Shown one piece after another: positions 1-12,000 of a stretch of DNA of 64,000 nt. The stretch lies in NCBI GenBank assembly GCA_036346395.1, contig CM070599.1:7555232-7619231 (forward strand). The letters are read 5' to 3'. The stretch's first letter is position 1. Each line of letters opens with the position of its first letter. Below the pieces are notes generated by a model. The model ran no database searches. It saw nothing but the letters and a program-made list of their open reading frames with translations, and was not told where the DNA came from. A program made the position numbers and the translations under genes. This DNA is from Hsuehochloa calcarea. Lineage: Eukaryota; Streptophyta; Magnoliopsida; Poales; Poaceae.

Positions 1-2108
1 CAAAATGCAAAATGCTCAAAAATGTGTGAGATTTCTATAGTAGCTAGATGTTGATTTTAGATGAATTTATGTGAAGGAATTATCCCATTTGTATTTAGTA
101 TGTGAAAATTATAGCAGTTTGAATTTTAATGTTCCAAAAATGCAATTTATTTAATTTAACATGTTGGCCAAAATTTGTAGAGAAGTGGTGAGAAAAAGGG
201 TTACATAAATAAATATAGGACATTATTATAAGTCCACTGCCATTTGTTTCATCTCATTTAGAATTTCTATGCAAAAATTATAAACATTTTTCTATTGTAA
301 AAATAATCAATTTAATGATCTTTTTCCAAAACTACATTTTTTGTTACAGAGAAAAATGTGCATCCTATTTTGAAATAAAGTTCATCAAAAATGAAAATTA
401 CCAGCACTAGTTTCATACAATTTGGAGTTAAGATGAATTAGTTATGCATTTCTGAATTTAATCACATTTTTTAGTGTATAAATAAATGTATTCTGATTTT
501 CTTTAATCGATTAATACTTTTATTACTGGCAGCTAGGCTAGCCACGGTCACTAACCAGCGGGCTCAGCCAACAATGCCATTTCTCGTTTACCCAGGGATT
601 TTAATTTTTCCTACTTTGACATGTGGGGCCCGCCTATCAGTGGCTTGGTCCACAACACAGTACATGGACTGCCAGTCCATGCGGTGGTCCACAAGGTCCA
701 TATTGTGCACTTAACCCCCAAGGCCCACCCGTCAGTCTCTGGTCCAATCGTCACTTAAGCATGAATTTTTGTTCATAGGTCCCACACGTAATAGACTCAC
801 CTATTATTCTTGGACGTTATTAACTACAGTAATCACTTATTAGCGTTTTATTCCCAGATTAACTCCTAATGTTGATGCTACAAATGCGAACGGCGCTTGA
901 TAACAGATTGGGTTTCACGGCGCTACGCACAATGGCGGTGCGATCCAAGGGCGCGATGTGCACAATAGACGCGTGCGCACCTCATCGGTGTTCTTCTTGA
1001 CTACCGAAATGACCTATACCGACAATGAGCCGAGAGAGGCGGCATCGCTATCTGGCAACAAAAGGCTTGCGAATTAAAGCTCAACGACGGTCCAACAATG
1101 GTTGCCGAGAGCATTAGTAAGGTAAGGGGAGCTACCAAGGTTGGGGGAAGTCGGTGATGGTCGGAGTTAGCTCGGTGTCGACAAAGGACACGGCGGCGGT
1201 GCGGCTTCTCGTGGAGGAAGCGTTCTAGTGAAAGCCGAGACACACGAATGATTGGGATAGCTTACAGACTCCTAAAGGATGCTAAAGATGCACCGGATCC
1301 GGGAGTGGTTACCGGCCAAGGTGAGAGACAGCGAGGTTGCACGGCGTCGGAGATGGACACCTCTCCAATTTCACAAGCTCCTGTCGCACAAAGCCCAAAT
1401 TGGGTGAGGGAAACTCGTTACGAGCTTAGAGGCACGATATAAAGCACAACAATCATCAAGGGTCTCACCGGAGTTGAAGACGCCAAGGATGGGCACGGCG
1501 GAGGCCTTCGGTGCGCGCTCGAGTCGGGCGAGCACGATGATGGTTCCGACACTACAAGTGAAATAAATGCCAAGGCTCAAAGCAAAAATGGAAACAACAC
1601 CGGAGAGGAGGCTCGAGACCCAGAGGTGAGGGGCTTACCAAGGATGGGGCTCAGACTAGATTCCCTCTCCTCATCGGCCGGAGGAGAAGTGAGGGAAATG
1701 CAAAGCGAGGATGCGCTTTAAAGGCGGGGATGGACGGAGGAGAGGCGATTCGAGGGCTAAGCTCTGGAGTGGTCAAGCTGTTGCGGTGGATTGACGACGT
1801 GAAGTCGTGCGGGCGAGTTGGCGCGGCGCGTGGTGCAAGATAGCTCTGCTGGGCACCAGTGTGAAGACGGTTGACCAGGTGCCGGCCCACCACCATCGGC
1901 CCGCGTTGGTCGATTTCTATGCTGAACTTGTGCCAGTGTCATTTCTGCTTTTCTCAGATTTTTCTTTTATTTTTTATTCTCTACTTTTCTTTTCTTTTTT
2001 CTTTCCTTTTCCTCCTTTCTTTTCTTTTCTTTTTATCTTTCTTTCTTCTTCCAACTGGCTGCCTTTCTGTTCTTTTCTCCCAGCCGACAGCCCATTTTAT
2101 TCTTCCCC

Positions 2109-2146
<38 letters not shown>

Positions 2147-2315
2147 CTTCCTTCCACCTCCAGAAATCTATGTTCCCTTCATCTGCTCTCCCTCCCCAAT
2201 TGAGCCGGCCCGAATCGGGCTAGGGTCCACATGATATGGCCGCTGCTGAGTCGACGCCGCCTCTACCGGGCCATCACTCCAGGTTGGGCTGCCACGAGGG
2301 TTGGGAGCCGCTTGG
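1..2315 (-). mobile_element. Gypsy-type LTR-like segment, minus orientation (copy 1)
   Basis: The reverse complement of about 480-1800 is related to the plus-strand segment 2990-4270 and to 27340-28450, so it is the same LTR family in opposite orientation. Its duplicate at 16904-19220 continues leftward to about 14940, which suggests a complete LTR near 3.8 kb. No long coding frame is present. It contains a pyrimidine-rich tract at 1950-2160. The head-to-head border with the next LTR-like segment lies at about 2314-2324. The gypsy assignment is an inference from size and sequence type; no internal coding region is attached. Confidence 0.6.
1950..2160. repeat. Polypyrimidine tract with (TC)n microsatellite
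   Basis: A strongly pyrimidine-biased stretch ends in about 15 TC units near 2113-2143. Copy 2 (18870-19065) has the same tract with only about 8 TC units. Long open frames here (138 and 110 residues) are low-complexity Phe/Ser/Leu strings caused by base composition and are not called as genes. Confidence 0.85.
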
Positions 2316-4640
2316 TGTCACATCTCTAAAATTAACAAAGAGGATTAATATGCATCTCAGAATGCATCATGTTTTCAAGTATTTATATTATATATTGCAC
2401 TAGGAAAATCTGTTCAAATAGTATAAACTTATACTTACAAAAGTGACTCCTAAAGAGAACAGTAACAAAAACAAATGAACCACCTCTGGAAATAATTTAT
2501 TCAAATACTATATTAATTATCATTAATTAATATAATTTTTTTTCATATTTTTGGAACCAAATTAGAACCACAAAAAATTCAAACGCAATTAATAACCTAT
2601 GTTAGTTTGAAAAGTTGGATTTCCAAATTTGTATGGCTACTAGGTCATCCCAGGAGCCTCTCTGAATTATTTCATATTTGTATGGATTTATTTACTATAT
2701 TTTAAGGCCTAGTCAAACTAGAAAACTAAAATACAAAATCACCAAACTGCACCTATTCCGGCTCGAGCCACGGCACACAAGAATCGACCGGCGCTCCGAC
2801 TCAGCCAAACCAACTAAACAAACCCACTGTCCAATCGCGATCGGACGGCATGCGACCCCGCCCTCCGATCGCGCCATGCCCTCGTCTCACTGCCGCGCCT
2901 GGCCCACCGCACGGTCGTCTTCTACCTCCGCTGGCGCGCACGCAAGAGAGCTACGCCACGCAGCCACCATGCTCTGCCCTCGCGTCAGTGGCGCTGTGAC
3001 TGCACCGCCCACGCCAACCAGTCGCTGAGCACCTCTAGTTCACCCCGCCTCCATCGCTGTCACTCCCCGACCTCTCTTGCCTCCGTTCCTCCTGACTTCT
3101 CCTCTCTTCGGCCGAGGAGGAGGACGTTGGCTCTAGCTCCACTCGCGAGTAAGCCTCAACCAGGTACCTCTTTCCCCTTGCACTTGACATGATGTTTCTA
3201 TTTTTGCTAAGCGTTGGCCTCGATTTCACTTGTAGCGCCAGGACCCTCATCGTGCTCCAGACAGTTCTGGAGTGCACACCGAAGACCCTCCTTGGGCTAG
3301 CCTCGTCTTCGGTGAGTATTAACCTAAAAATTGCGCATCATATCGAGCCTCTATGAATGGTACTGAGAACCCCTCAACCAATTTTGCCAATGTGTCATAG
3401 GAGCAGTGGCATTTTGAGGTTATCTCTTTTCAGCCGAAGGACCTTGGCCTTCGTCCTCCGCTCCGGCCGGTGAGGCATTTTCGAATTCTCCCGGTTTGCA
3501 TCATCTAAGTACCACCCTTTAGCTTTCCCATTAGTTGTTTGTCCTCACTGTACTCGGGGCGACCTCTCCTCGCCAATGAGCGCCGCTGCCGCCTCACCGT
3601 CGCCAAGTCACCCGAGTCTCTCCTCTACTCTTCGCTCGGGTAGTTCTCTGGTAGTCTATAGATGCTCGGGCCCGCTATCTTGGATGCTATGGAGCTATAT
3701 CGCTGGATGCACATTTGCCGTATGAGCGCCGCCGCTCCTCCGGCGCCGCCACTACCGACCGCTGAGATCACCGCCACCACAAAAGTGTGTGAAATGTTGT
3801 TGTGCCCCTATCTCGGGCCTTAGTTCACGCTCGTCGTGGCGGGATCGCCGGCGACATGCCGACGAAGCGAGCGTCTTGCGTTGTCGGAAGTCCCAACACA
3901 CTGCAGCTTTGTCATTAGATGGTTAATGCGATAGTTAAACACTAATAAGTGATTACTGTAATTAATGAAGTACTAAAGGAATAAATGAGTCTATTACATG
4001 TGGGTCCCGCGCGCAGAAAACAGAAAAGATTAGCAGTGGCTGACAGGTGGGCCTCATCCCTTAAACGCACAGCATCAGGTCGTGGGCGTGAACCTCGCCA
4101 ATTGATCGGCACCATGCACTATGTCGTGCGCCAAGTCATCGACAGGGGGCCACGCTTGTCAGCCGGGAAAATTCAATCCCAGGGGTAAATGAAAAATTAC
4201 ACTGTAGTCAAGGTCCGACCGGTCAGTGGCAGTGGCTAGGTGAGGCTAGGTGGAAAAAGTATAACTAAAATAAGAAATACCAGAAGTCAATTATTTATAC
4301 ACTAAAAAATATGATTAACTTCAAAAATACATAACTAATTCATTTTAACTCCAAATTGGATGAAACCAATGCTTGTAATTTTCATTTTCAATGAAATTTA
4401 TTTCAAAATTAGTTGTACATTTTTCTCAGTAGCATAAAATATAGTTTTGAAAAATAATCATTAAAGCTATTATCTTTACAATAGAAGAATGGTTATAACT
4501 TTGAAAATTCATAACTTTTGTATAGAAACTCCAAATGATATGAACCAAGTTGCAATGACTTATAATAATATCTAAAATTACCTATGTAATCCTTTGTCTC
4601 CTCACTATCCTGCTCTAATTCATAGTTCGATTCCTACACA
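2316..4640 (+). mobile_element. LTR-like segment, plus orientation (copy 1), 3' truncated
   Basis: It begins with TGTCACATC at 2316, an LTR-like TG start, and runs to about 4640. Segments at 3140-3500 and 3900-4640 are related to 27370-27700 and 28090-28780, and in reverse complement to 480-1800. Homology with the longer relative ends near 4640, where a TATA-containing segment leading to a copia gag relic takes over. I see no coding capacity. Splice-like strings (a pyrimidine tract plus CAG, and GGTGAG) occur around 3235 and 3305, but no transcript evidence is available. Confidence 0.55.
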
Positions 4641-4659
4641 AAGTATTTCATCTACCACT

Positions 4660-5410
4660 ATAAATATATCCCTCTAATCCATAGGGAAGAAAAACAACTT
4701 CATTGTAATAGTCTCCTCATACAGTGATATTGCCTTCATGTGCCTGTTGTTTTCCTGAAAGGGTTTTCCTGAAAGTCGTATCGGACCACAGGATATTCTA
4801 AGAATGATTCTTCTTGCGTCTCGCGAGTTACAATCCGAACCGACGCCGAATTCGAGGTCGTCTTCTTCTCGAAGACATGGAGCAACTATTTCTCAACATG
4901 GAATAAAGCAGGAAGCGCACTGAGCAAGTGTACCAGCAACTCTGGTGTTCATTGCATCGCATACCACAGAAGTGTACCCAAGATTGTAGGAATTCTTTGC
5001 TAGGTACACACAGATTTGCTCCAGCAAATTTGGGATTTCTTTTGCTTGGTGACTTTAAAGTATGATGTTCCGCTGCTGGATCGATACACGAGGTTTTCTC
5101 TACGGCAAGTCAAGTTGCAGGTTGTTATTGCACGGCTCGATTTGGATGACGCTTTTTTGGGGATCGACAAGACACTCGCTGCATGGTCTCTAGAGGATAA
5201 GCAAACAAAAGATCATAAGGCCTTATCTCAAATTCATCTTCATCTATCAAATAATATTTCGCATGATGTTTTGAAGGAGAAGACCGCTGTTGCATTATTG
5301 TTGAAGCTATAATAGATTTGTATGACCAAAGATCTAACCAGAAACATGCATTTGAAGCAGAAGCTTTATTCATACAAGATGGCAGAAGGCGGGGCATTAC
5401 TGAACCACCT
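4660..5410 (+). pseudogene. Ty1/copia gag relic (copy 1)
   Basis: Translation of 5016-5312 and the following 100 bases gives the N-terminal part of a plant copia Gag (UBN2/Retrotran_gag type). It has a start like KYDVPLLD, the segment LQVVIARLDLDDAFLG, then a conserved helix region containing QIHLHLSNNI and DVLKEKTA. A stop after LLLKL (5310-5312) interrupts it; the frame then goes on with CMTKDLT and YSYKMAEG until about 5395. A TATA-like box at 4661-4668 precedes it. No zinc knuckle, protease or polymerase follows, so this is a short fragment of a copia element. Copy 2 (21590-22320) has the same fragment with further damage. Confidence 0.75.
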
Positions 5411-7440
5411 GCTGTCTGGATCCAAATATGCTAATCCGGACCCTCTGTGTATACTGCACTAGTCCAGGATCAAGCTAGTATACAAAGTGGCAACATTTAT
5501 GAACATCAATACATACAAATGATTTAAAGGAATAAACAAGATAAATATGACAAGCATAATAGTTATCACCATATGATCGAGTTTACACTTATTTAGCCAC
5601 GCAGGGCTTTAGCAAATAAAGAGAAATAGCGGCGAATGAACGAAAAGCAACGCCAATGAACCCATCATTTGCCATAGGCAACCGACTTGGAACAGACCTA
5701 ACAATCAACCTCGTCATAGAACTCCTCCGCGAATAGGACCTAATGAGTTATTTGGCTCTTATTGGTGTTATTTGGATTTCACCGATTAGATATCAACATC
5801 TTGTAAATCTCCATGTTGATCTCGAGCAAGATCAAGTGTTCAACGAGCAATGCTAGCACCCTCCATTGACCATGCACATCCTATATTTTCACTATTATGT
5901 ATGCTGAGTTTAAAATTATCCTATTGGTATGAGGCCATCGTATCATCATTTGCAGGCCGAGGATCTAGTGGGCACGGCTAGCTCGGCAACACCGCTGTTG
6001 CCCCAATCTGCGATGCCTTGTGCTCGCAGATCGCAACGCCCCTCCTCCTCTAGCCTTGTTTCGTTTGCTCCTTAGAAGGGGAGACCTCGCACAAGCTATC
6101 GAGTCCCGCCTCGGTGACCTCGGACCAATCCCAAAAAATGGTGCAATAATCTATTTGGAGAAGCAACATCGAGAAACAAACATGGAGAAAACTCACTGAT
6201 GATGTTAGGGTACAAATAGGTGACAAAAATGGAATCCCCATGCCAAGAGGAGGTCGTCGATTGCAGGCAACGGCGAAACTGGCACTGTCTATGCTCGCAA
6301 GACATAGCCCACGTCCTTGTAGAGAGAGTATGTGGAAATGGAGGGCGCAACGGCGATGACGACAGCTGGCAAGAAGCATGAGAAACACAGCGGCTCAGTG
6401 GGCTATGCAGCGGAGAAGCTGAAGCGATTGAAGTAGTAGAGAATGATGGCGTGCTGAGAGTAACTAGAGATTGGGGATGTGTTGGTAGAAGAAGAAGATG
6501 GGAGCAGCTCAAATGATGGTTAGATATGTGGTGCAGGGTTGTAGGATTATCAAACATTAAAGCTGTGGAATGTTCAATTCACCCTTTTTTTTTTGACATG
6601 CGCAATGTAAAATGGTCGTTTTTCTCCAAAATAAAAGAATTAAAGCAGTCTTAGGACTTTAAAACAGGGCAAAAATTATTTCAAAATATCATTAAAACAT
6701 CCCCCACAAAGTCATTTTGAAGAGTCTTCCTTGAACTACCAATGATACCGCTCTAGATCTTTCTTTTCTCAAATTTTCATAATATGTTGCTTGCTCAAAT
6801 TTTTGTAATGTACTATCTTTTAAACCTTCCCTACCTTCATTTTGAATTTTTTTGAGTGATATTATAAAGGTCTACTTATATAAAGACCGAGGGGTAGAAC
6901 TACCTGATTGAAAAGACTTAAGGATTAGTTAAGAGAACTAGAGAAATGGGTAAAAGTGTGTGCTGAAATTTCTTTCCTGTCTACTATCATTTCTTGTCCA
7001 CATATCTTGTCACTTAAACAAGAGGAGCCGACCTATCGGTGGAGGGAGGCAGTTCCTCACTCCACACTGCGTCTCGCCGGCTGGTGAGGTCCCTTGACGG
7101 TATCTCCGTCAAGTGTCTCACGAGCTCTGGAGGCTCATCGGAGGATCTCCCTCCTGGAGGACAACATCGCTCCCATGGTGGCTCAGTGCTTATTCTTCCG
7201 AGAGCTGTTTTGTTTTAGAATTTCTAGCTGTTAAATCCTTTTGATGTTAAGGTACACTCAATCTTTGTCATAAGCAGGTGTCATTCTCAGCTGTGCAGCA
7301 AGCGTACGTCTTGTGCACTAGAGTTTTATACCATCCGGCCACCATATCTACTTCACGGCTACGCAGGAGCCCCTTTCCACACGTACGGCTACGCAGGACA
7401 TCGTACAAGCACCGTATCTCCTACTTAAACACGTACCAGT
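5411..7440. other. Gene-poor stretch upstream of the protease
   Basis: No recognisable protein is encoded. Minus-strand frames at 6050-6388 (112 residues) and 6096-6557 (153 residues) overlap each other in different frames and are Ser/His/Leu-rich. They survive in copy 2 only with changed ends, so I regard them as chance frames. A poly-T run lies at 6581-6593. The last 1 kb is the likely promoter region of the protease, and I cannot define individual cis-elements beyond the TATA box. Confidence 0.6.
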
Positions 7441-7443
7441 AAC

Positions 7444-7451
7444 TATATATA
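7444..7451 (+). promoter_or_regulatory. TATA box of the cysteine protease gene
   Basis: TATATATA lies 84 bp upstream of the ATG at 7535, which leaves room for a leader of about 55 bases starting near 7475-7480. The same box is kept in copy 2 at 24350-24357. No other TATA-like string lies between it and the ATG. Confidence 0.7.
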
Positions 7452-7534
7452 CCCATGCCACCCAGTTCCATTTCGCCAAACCAAAGCAAGTTGCACACTA
7501 GTAGTAGCAAGCAGCTCACAGAGGCTGATCGAAC

Positions 7535-8659
7535 ATGGAGATTCCCAAGGCTTTGCTCCTCGCCATCCTCGGCTGCGTCTGCTTGGGCAGTTCTGTCCTA
7601 GGAGCTCGCGAGCTGAGTGATGACTCGGCCATGGTGGCTAGGCACGAGATGTGGATGGTGCAGTACGGCCGCGTGTACAAGGACGCGGCCGAGAAGGCGC
7701 GGCGGTTCGAGGTGTTCAAGGCCAACGCCGCCTTCATCGAGTCGTTCAACGCCGGGAACCACAAGTTCTGGCTCGGCGTCAACCAATTCGCCGACCTCAC
7801 CAACGAGGAGTTCAGAGCAACCAAGAATAACAAGGGCTTCAATCCTAACGCAGTCAGGGTTCCTACCGGATTCAGGTACGAAAATCTTAGCCTTGATGCA
7901 CTTCCGGCAGCTGTGGACTGGAGGACGAAGGGCGCCGTCACTCCCATCAAGGATCAAGGCCAATGTGGTAAGTGCATTTAGTATACTGCTGCACTGCATG
8001 TATGTGTCAACCTTCTCCTTATCTCTGAGGATGGTGATGTACATCTGTCACAACATGTACAATTAATTTCAGGCTGCTGCTGGGCTTTTTCTGCTGTGGC
8101 TGCCATGGAGGGCATCGTCAAGCTGAGCACTGGCAAGCTTATCTCACTGTCGGAGCAAGAGTTGGTGAACTGTGACGTCCATGGTGAGGACCAGGGCTGC
8201 GAGGGCGGGCTCATGGACGACGCCTTCAAGTTCATCATCAAGAACGGCGGCCTCACCACCGAGTCCAACTACCCATACACGGCACAAGACGGCAAGTGCA
8301 AGGGTGGATCCAAGAGCGCCGGGACCATCAAGGGCTACGAGGATGTGCCGGCCAACAACGAGGGTGCCCTCATGAAGGCGGTGGCAAACCAACCCGTGTC
8401 AGTGGCCGTGGACGGAGGCGACATGACGTTCCAATTCTACTCAGGTGGCGTGATGACCGGCTCCTGCGGCACTGACCTGGACCATGGGATTGCAGCCATT
8501 GGTTATGGTAAGACCAGCGACGGCACCAAGTATTGGTTGATGAAGAACTCGTGGGGCACGACATGGGGCGAGCATGGGTACTTGAGAATGGCGAAGGACA
8601 TTTCTGACAAGAAGGGCATGTGTGGCCTTGCCATGGAGCCTTCCTACCCCACTGAGTAG
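7535..8659 (+). CDS. SAG39: Papain-family cysteine protease, SAG39-like (two exons)
   Basis: Exon 1 is 7535-7967, a GT-AG intron is 7968-8072, and exon 2 is 8073-8659. Together they encode 339 residues, the length I recall for rice SAG39. Order of parts: a signal peptide at residues 1 to about 23; an I29 inhibitory prodomain at about 38-95, containing RHEMWMVQYGRVYKD and ARRFEVFKAN; then the mature peptidase C1A from about residue 123 (LPAAVDWR). Catalytic residues are all present: oxyanion Gln141, nucleophile Cys147 in QGQCGCCWAF (created across the splice junction), His282 in DLDHG and Asn303 in KNSWG. The GCNGG-like region reads GCEGG. The enzyme should be secreted or vacuolar and be activated by loss of the prodomain. 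SAG39-type enzymes are linked to leaf senescence in rice. This is the only intact one of three copies in the window. Confidence 0.95.
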
Positions 8660-8851
8660 TGCCACATATTCATGCACATACACAAAGATTGAATAATATG
8701 CATGCCTCTTGTTCTGGCATAGTTCATATGCGTCTCTAAATTGTGTTACAGAATATATGTGTTATGTAGATGCACTTTCATACTTCATGATCAATACCAT
8801 GTAAATATGCTGGATGTGGAAACTTCAAATATTGATCAAGAATTCGTGCTG
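8227..8851 (+). repeat. Direct repeat flanking the copia block, left copy
   Basis: These 625 bp (most of protease exon 2 plus 3' flank) recur at 12905-13530 with only about three differences. The two copies bracket the 4-kb minus-strand copia block. The repeat is far too long to be a target-site duplication. Confidence 0.9.
8660..8849 (+). other. 3' flank of the intact protease gene
   Basis: This stretch is shared with 13338-13529 and 25555-25739. A poly(A)-signal-like AATAAT lies at 8692-8697. The other two copies have AATAAA at the same place because of one extra A. Copia sequence begins directly after this flank. Confidence 0.6.
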
Positions 8852-9029
8852 CTTGTAGAGCGTCAGAGAGAAGGATTGATACAACACACAAAATGGCATT
8901 GATCATGGCTGTGTTAAATACACGTGAAGGCATAACTAACTGGCACCTAGTCAGCCTATTAACAAGAGATATGCCAAGAGAATAGGGCAAAGCTACAACG
9001 ACTAATACAACATGTGCAAGATTTCTAAC
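8850..9029 (-). mobile_element. Copia LTR (3' LTR, minus orientation)
   Basis: Read on the minus strand, the segment starts TGTTAGAAATC right after a purine stretch and ends in AAGCA, giving TG...CA ends and a length near 180 bp. It directly follows the C-terminal RNase H codons at 9060-9160 in the expected order. It therefore marks the downstream end of the copia relic. The other LTR is not present at the right end (12904). Confidence 0.6.
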
Positions 9030-12000
9030 ACCCTGTCGCAGTCTTGACGTCGTCTCCGGAGATGATGCAAAGACTGGAGCGAAAATCATTAAATGTTGCC
9101 GTTGGTAGCCTTTTGGTCATCACGTCTGCGAACTGTTGACCGGTTGGTACATGTAACACTTGAAACTGGTCCAGCCACCTTCTCGCGACGGTGGATGTAC
9201 AATTCGATGTGTTTTGTGCGGTGAGGATGATGTCGTCGACGCAGAGGAGGAAGGCCGTTGCAGTACCCTGCTGGAGGATGAACAGGGATGCATCCGAGCG
9301 TGCCGAAGTGAAGCCGATCTAGCGGGCAAAGTTGGCAAAGCGCATGAACCAAGCGTGTGGCGCCTGCTTGAGGCCGTAGAGGGACTTCGAGAGCAGGCAC
9401 ACGTGGTCAGGTCGAGACTTGTCGATGAAGCCGGCTGGTTGGAGGCAGAACACATGTTTGTCGAGGATGCCATGCAAGAAGGCATTCGTGACGTCAAGCT
9501 AGTGCACCAGCCAGCTGTGGGACGCTGCGAGCGTGAGCACCGTCCGGATAGTCCCCGGCCTGACGACGGGACTGAATGTTTCATCGTAGTCGATGTTTGG
9601 GCGTTAGGAGAAGCCACGGACCACCCACCGCGCCTTGTAGCGCTCCAGCGTGCCGTCCGCCTGTGTCTTGTGCTGGAAGACCCACTTGCCCGTCACCACA
9701 TTGGCAAGACATGGACGTGGAACGAGCCTCCGTGTTTCGTTGGCGACCAAGGCGTCGATTCCTCTGCATGGCGACTTTCGGTCACGGATCACGAAGAGCG
9801 ACTCGCATGGAAGTGGGAATTGGCGATGGTGGGGGAGTAATAGTGACATGAGCATAGCGTGGGTTCGGTTGGAAGACGTCGTCCCGGCTGCGTGTAACCA
9901 TCGAGTGGATACGGGATGGCTGATGGGCCAAAGGAGGAAATGGAGCAGATGGGTGAGTGGAGTTGGGAAGCTCAGTCAGGATGGAAGGAAACCACGGAGA
10001 ATTGGTGTGCACTGGGTGGGAAAGAGATGCAGGCTGTGATGTCGCGCACTGGGCACCGTTAGCGTATGGAACGGGCAAGACGTTGGTCACGCGACGCGAC
10101 AGACAATGCATGGCGACGTTAGGGGGATGGCGTGACAGAGAATGCATGGCGTCGCATGTAGGTTCCTCGGGAATCACGGGATCCGTTGCTTGGCATCCAG
10201 ACTGCTGAGCAAAGGGGAAACTGTGTTCATCGAAAAAAACATGTCGGGAGATGATGACACGTCTAGTCGAAGGAATGTAGCAGTGGTAGCCCTTGTGATC
10301 TGGAGGCTACCCGAGAAAAACGCACGCAGTTGAGCGAGGCTCGAGTTTGTGAGGGGAAGTGGCAGTCATGTTTGAAAAGCATAAGCACCCAAAAACGCGG
10401 AGGTGCGCATAATCAGGAGGAGATCCATGAAGGAGTTCATATGGTGTGGTGAGCTACTTGGGCTTACAAGGACGTCGATTTAGGAGATATGTGGCGGTGG
10501 AAAGAGCCTCAGCCCAGAAGTGGTAGGGCACGGAGGCGTGGATGAGAAGCGTTCATATAGAGTCATTCATCGTCTATAGGATTCGCTCAGCCTTCCCGTT
10601 CTGTTGTGAGTTATATGGGCATGACAGCCGGAACACGATCCCCTTTGTAGAGAAGAAAGACCGAAGAATAGTATTGTCGAGCTCACGGCCGTTATCTGTT
10701 TGAAAAGAGAGAATGGGACGGGAGAATTGTGTTGTGACGAAATCATGGAAGGATACTATTGTAGATGCAACTTCCGACTTTTGTCGTAAAGGGATAGTCC
10801 ATACAAAATGCGTGAAATCATCCAAAAGTACCAAATAGTATTGAAAACCCAAGATACTAGCCACGGGAGAGGTCCATACATCACAGTGTAAGAGTTGGAA
10901 AGAAAATTGTGTTTGGGAACTGGAATTGGAAAAGGAAGACGGTATGCTTGCCTAGGCGCGCAGACATGACACGTACTAAGATGATCTTTATGACTGCATA
11001 ATTGAAAGGGACGAAAAGCGTGACTAAGGGAAGCACATCCCGGGTGGCCAAGATGCTTGTGCCATGTGTCGGAGGAGATGGCGATGAATCCTTGAGCAGC
11101 CGGAGTGGAAGAAGGAGGTGATGTGAGAGGGTAGAGCTCACCGTCGCTATCACATCGGAGAATCTCCATCTTGGTGCGTAGGTCCTTGATAGAAAAACCA
11201 CAATTGTCAAACGCCACAGACACAGAGTTATCACGAGTGATATTACGAACAGAGAGGAGATTCTTAATGAGATTTGGTGATACGGGGTGGCCCGATCTTC
11301 TCGAGTAGAACCGTTGATAAATAGCGCTTGATGACGAATAACGCTCAGCTGTACACCACGCGCCAGTGCACGGATTTGCAGCTCTATGGATATTCGCCAA
11401 CACGCACCTGGTTGATCGCCGCTAGACAACGAGCGGAGATCACCAAGCCCTCAATTCCCAGCGGAAAAGCAAACTTGACCTTAAAAAGCAGAACGAACAA
11501 TTGATTGCCTAATTCTCTCTCAGAAGTCCTCGCATGAACTCTGTTTTGAAAGAACAAGCAATAACTTATGTTCTAACAAGCAATAACTTATGTTCTATTC
11601 TTATGCATAAACATGGTCTGGTTTACAATGGGGGTCTACCCCTCAATATATAGTCTCGCCCCAAGACTATTCAACACTAAATTTTCCATATGGTACTATT
11701 CATACGCGCACACGGTTCATGGGCGAGTCATCGTTCATGGGGGGCACCGTAGCAAAATCTCATGTCGACATCTTTTTTTACGGCACCTGCAGCGATTCAT
11801 CGCTCACACGAATCATCGTAGCAAATTCATCGCTCACAAACCAAAGAGGTTTGCGCTTCCTTCCTAGTTCCTCCACGTGGGCTTTTGTGTTGGACCGTTT
11901 AGGTTTTGATCCCTCGCTTGGCCGCATGGACATTGGCCTTCTCCTCTTTGGCCGAATGGGACATAGGGCCGCACCTTGACCTCCTCAATTGATAGTCTTC

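Larger units (their letters stand above)
1..8851. repeat. Segmental duplication, copy 1
   Basis: The segment matches 16904-25740 almost colinearly. The window opens inside it, because base 1 corresponds to 16904, and the protease ATG (7535) corresponds to 24440, so the offset stays at 16903-16905 over 8.8 kb. Differences are mostly small clustered indels and a shorter (TC)n run in copy 2. The block carries two LTR-like segments, a copia gag relic and the cysteine protease. Homology to copy 2 stops abruptly at 8851, where a copia LTR begins. The true left boundary lies outside the window. Confidence 0.93.

Noticed and set aside
1807..2223. 138-residue plus-strand frame
   Set aside because: A Phe/Ser-rich product of the polypyrimidine tract.
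6050..6557. Minus-strand frames of 112 and 153 residues, also present in copy 2
   Set aside because: They overlap in different frames, are low in complexity, and have different ends in the duplicate. No domain was recognised.
7516..8044. Minus- and plus-strand frames of 144-149 residues overlapping protease exon 1
   Set aside because: They are antisense or out-of-frame shadows of the GC-rich protease exon, which has clear domain and splice evidence.
9160..9840. 226-residue plus-strand frame
   Set aside because: It is exactly antisense to the copia RT domain; the minus strand carries the conserved RT motifs.
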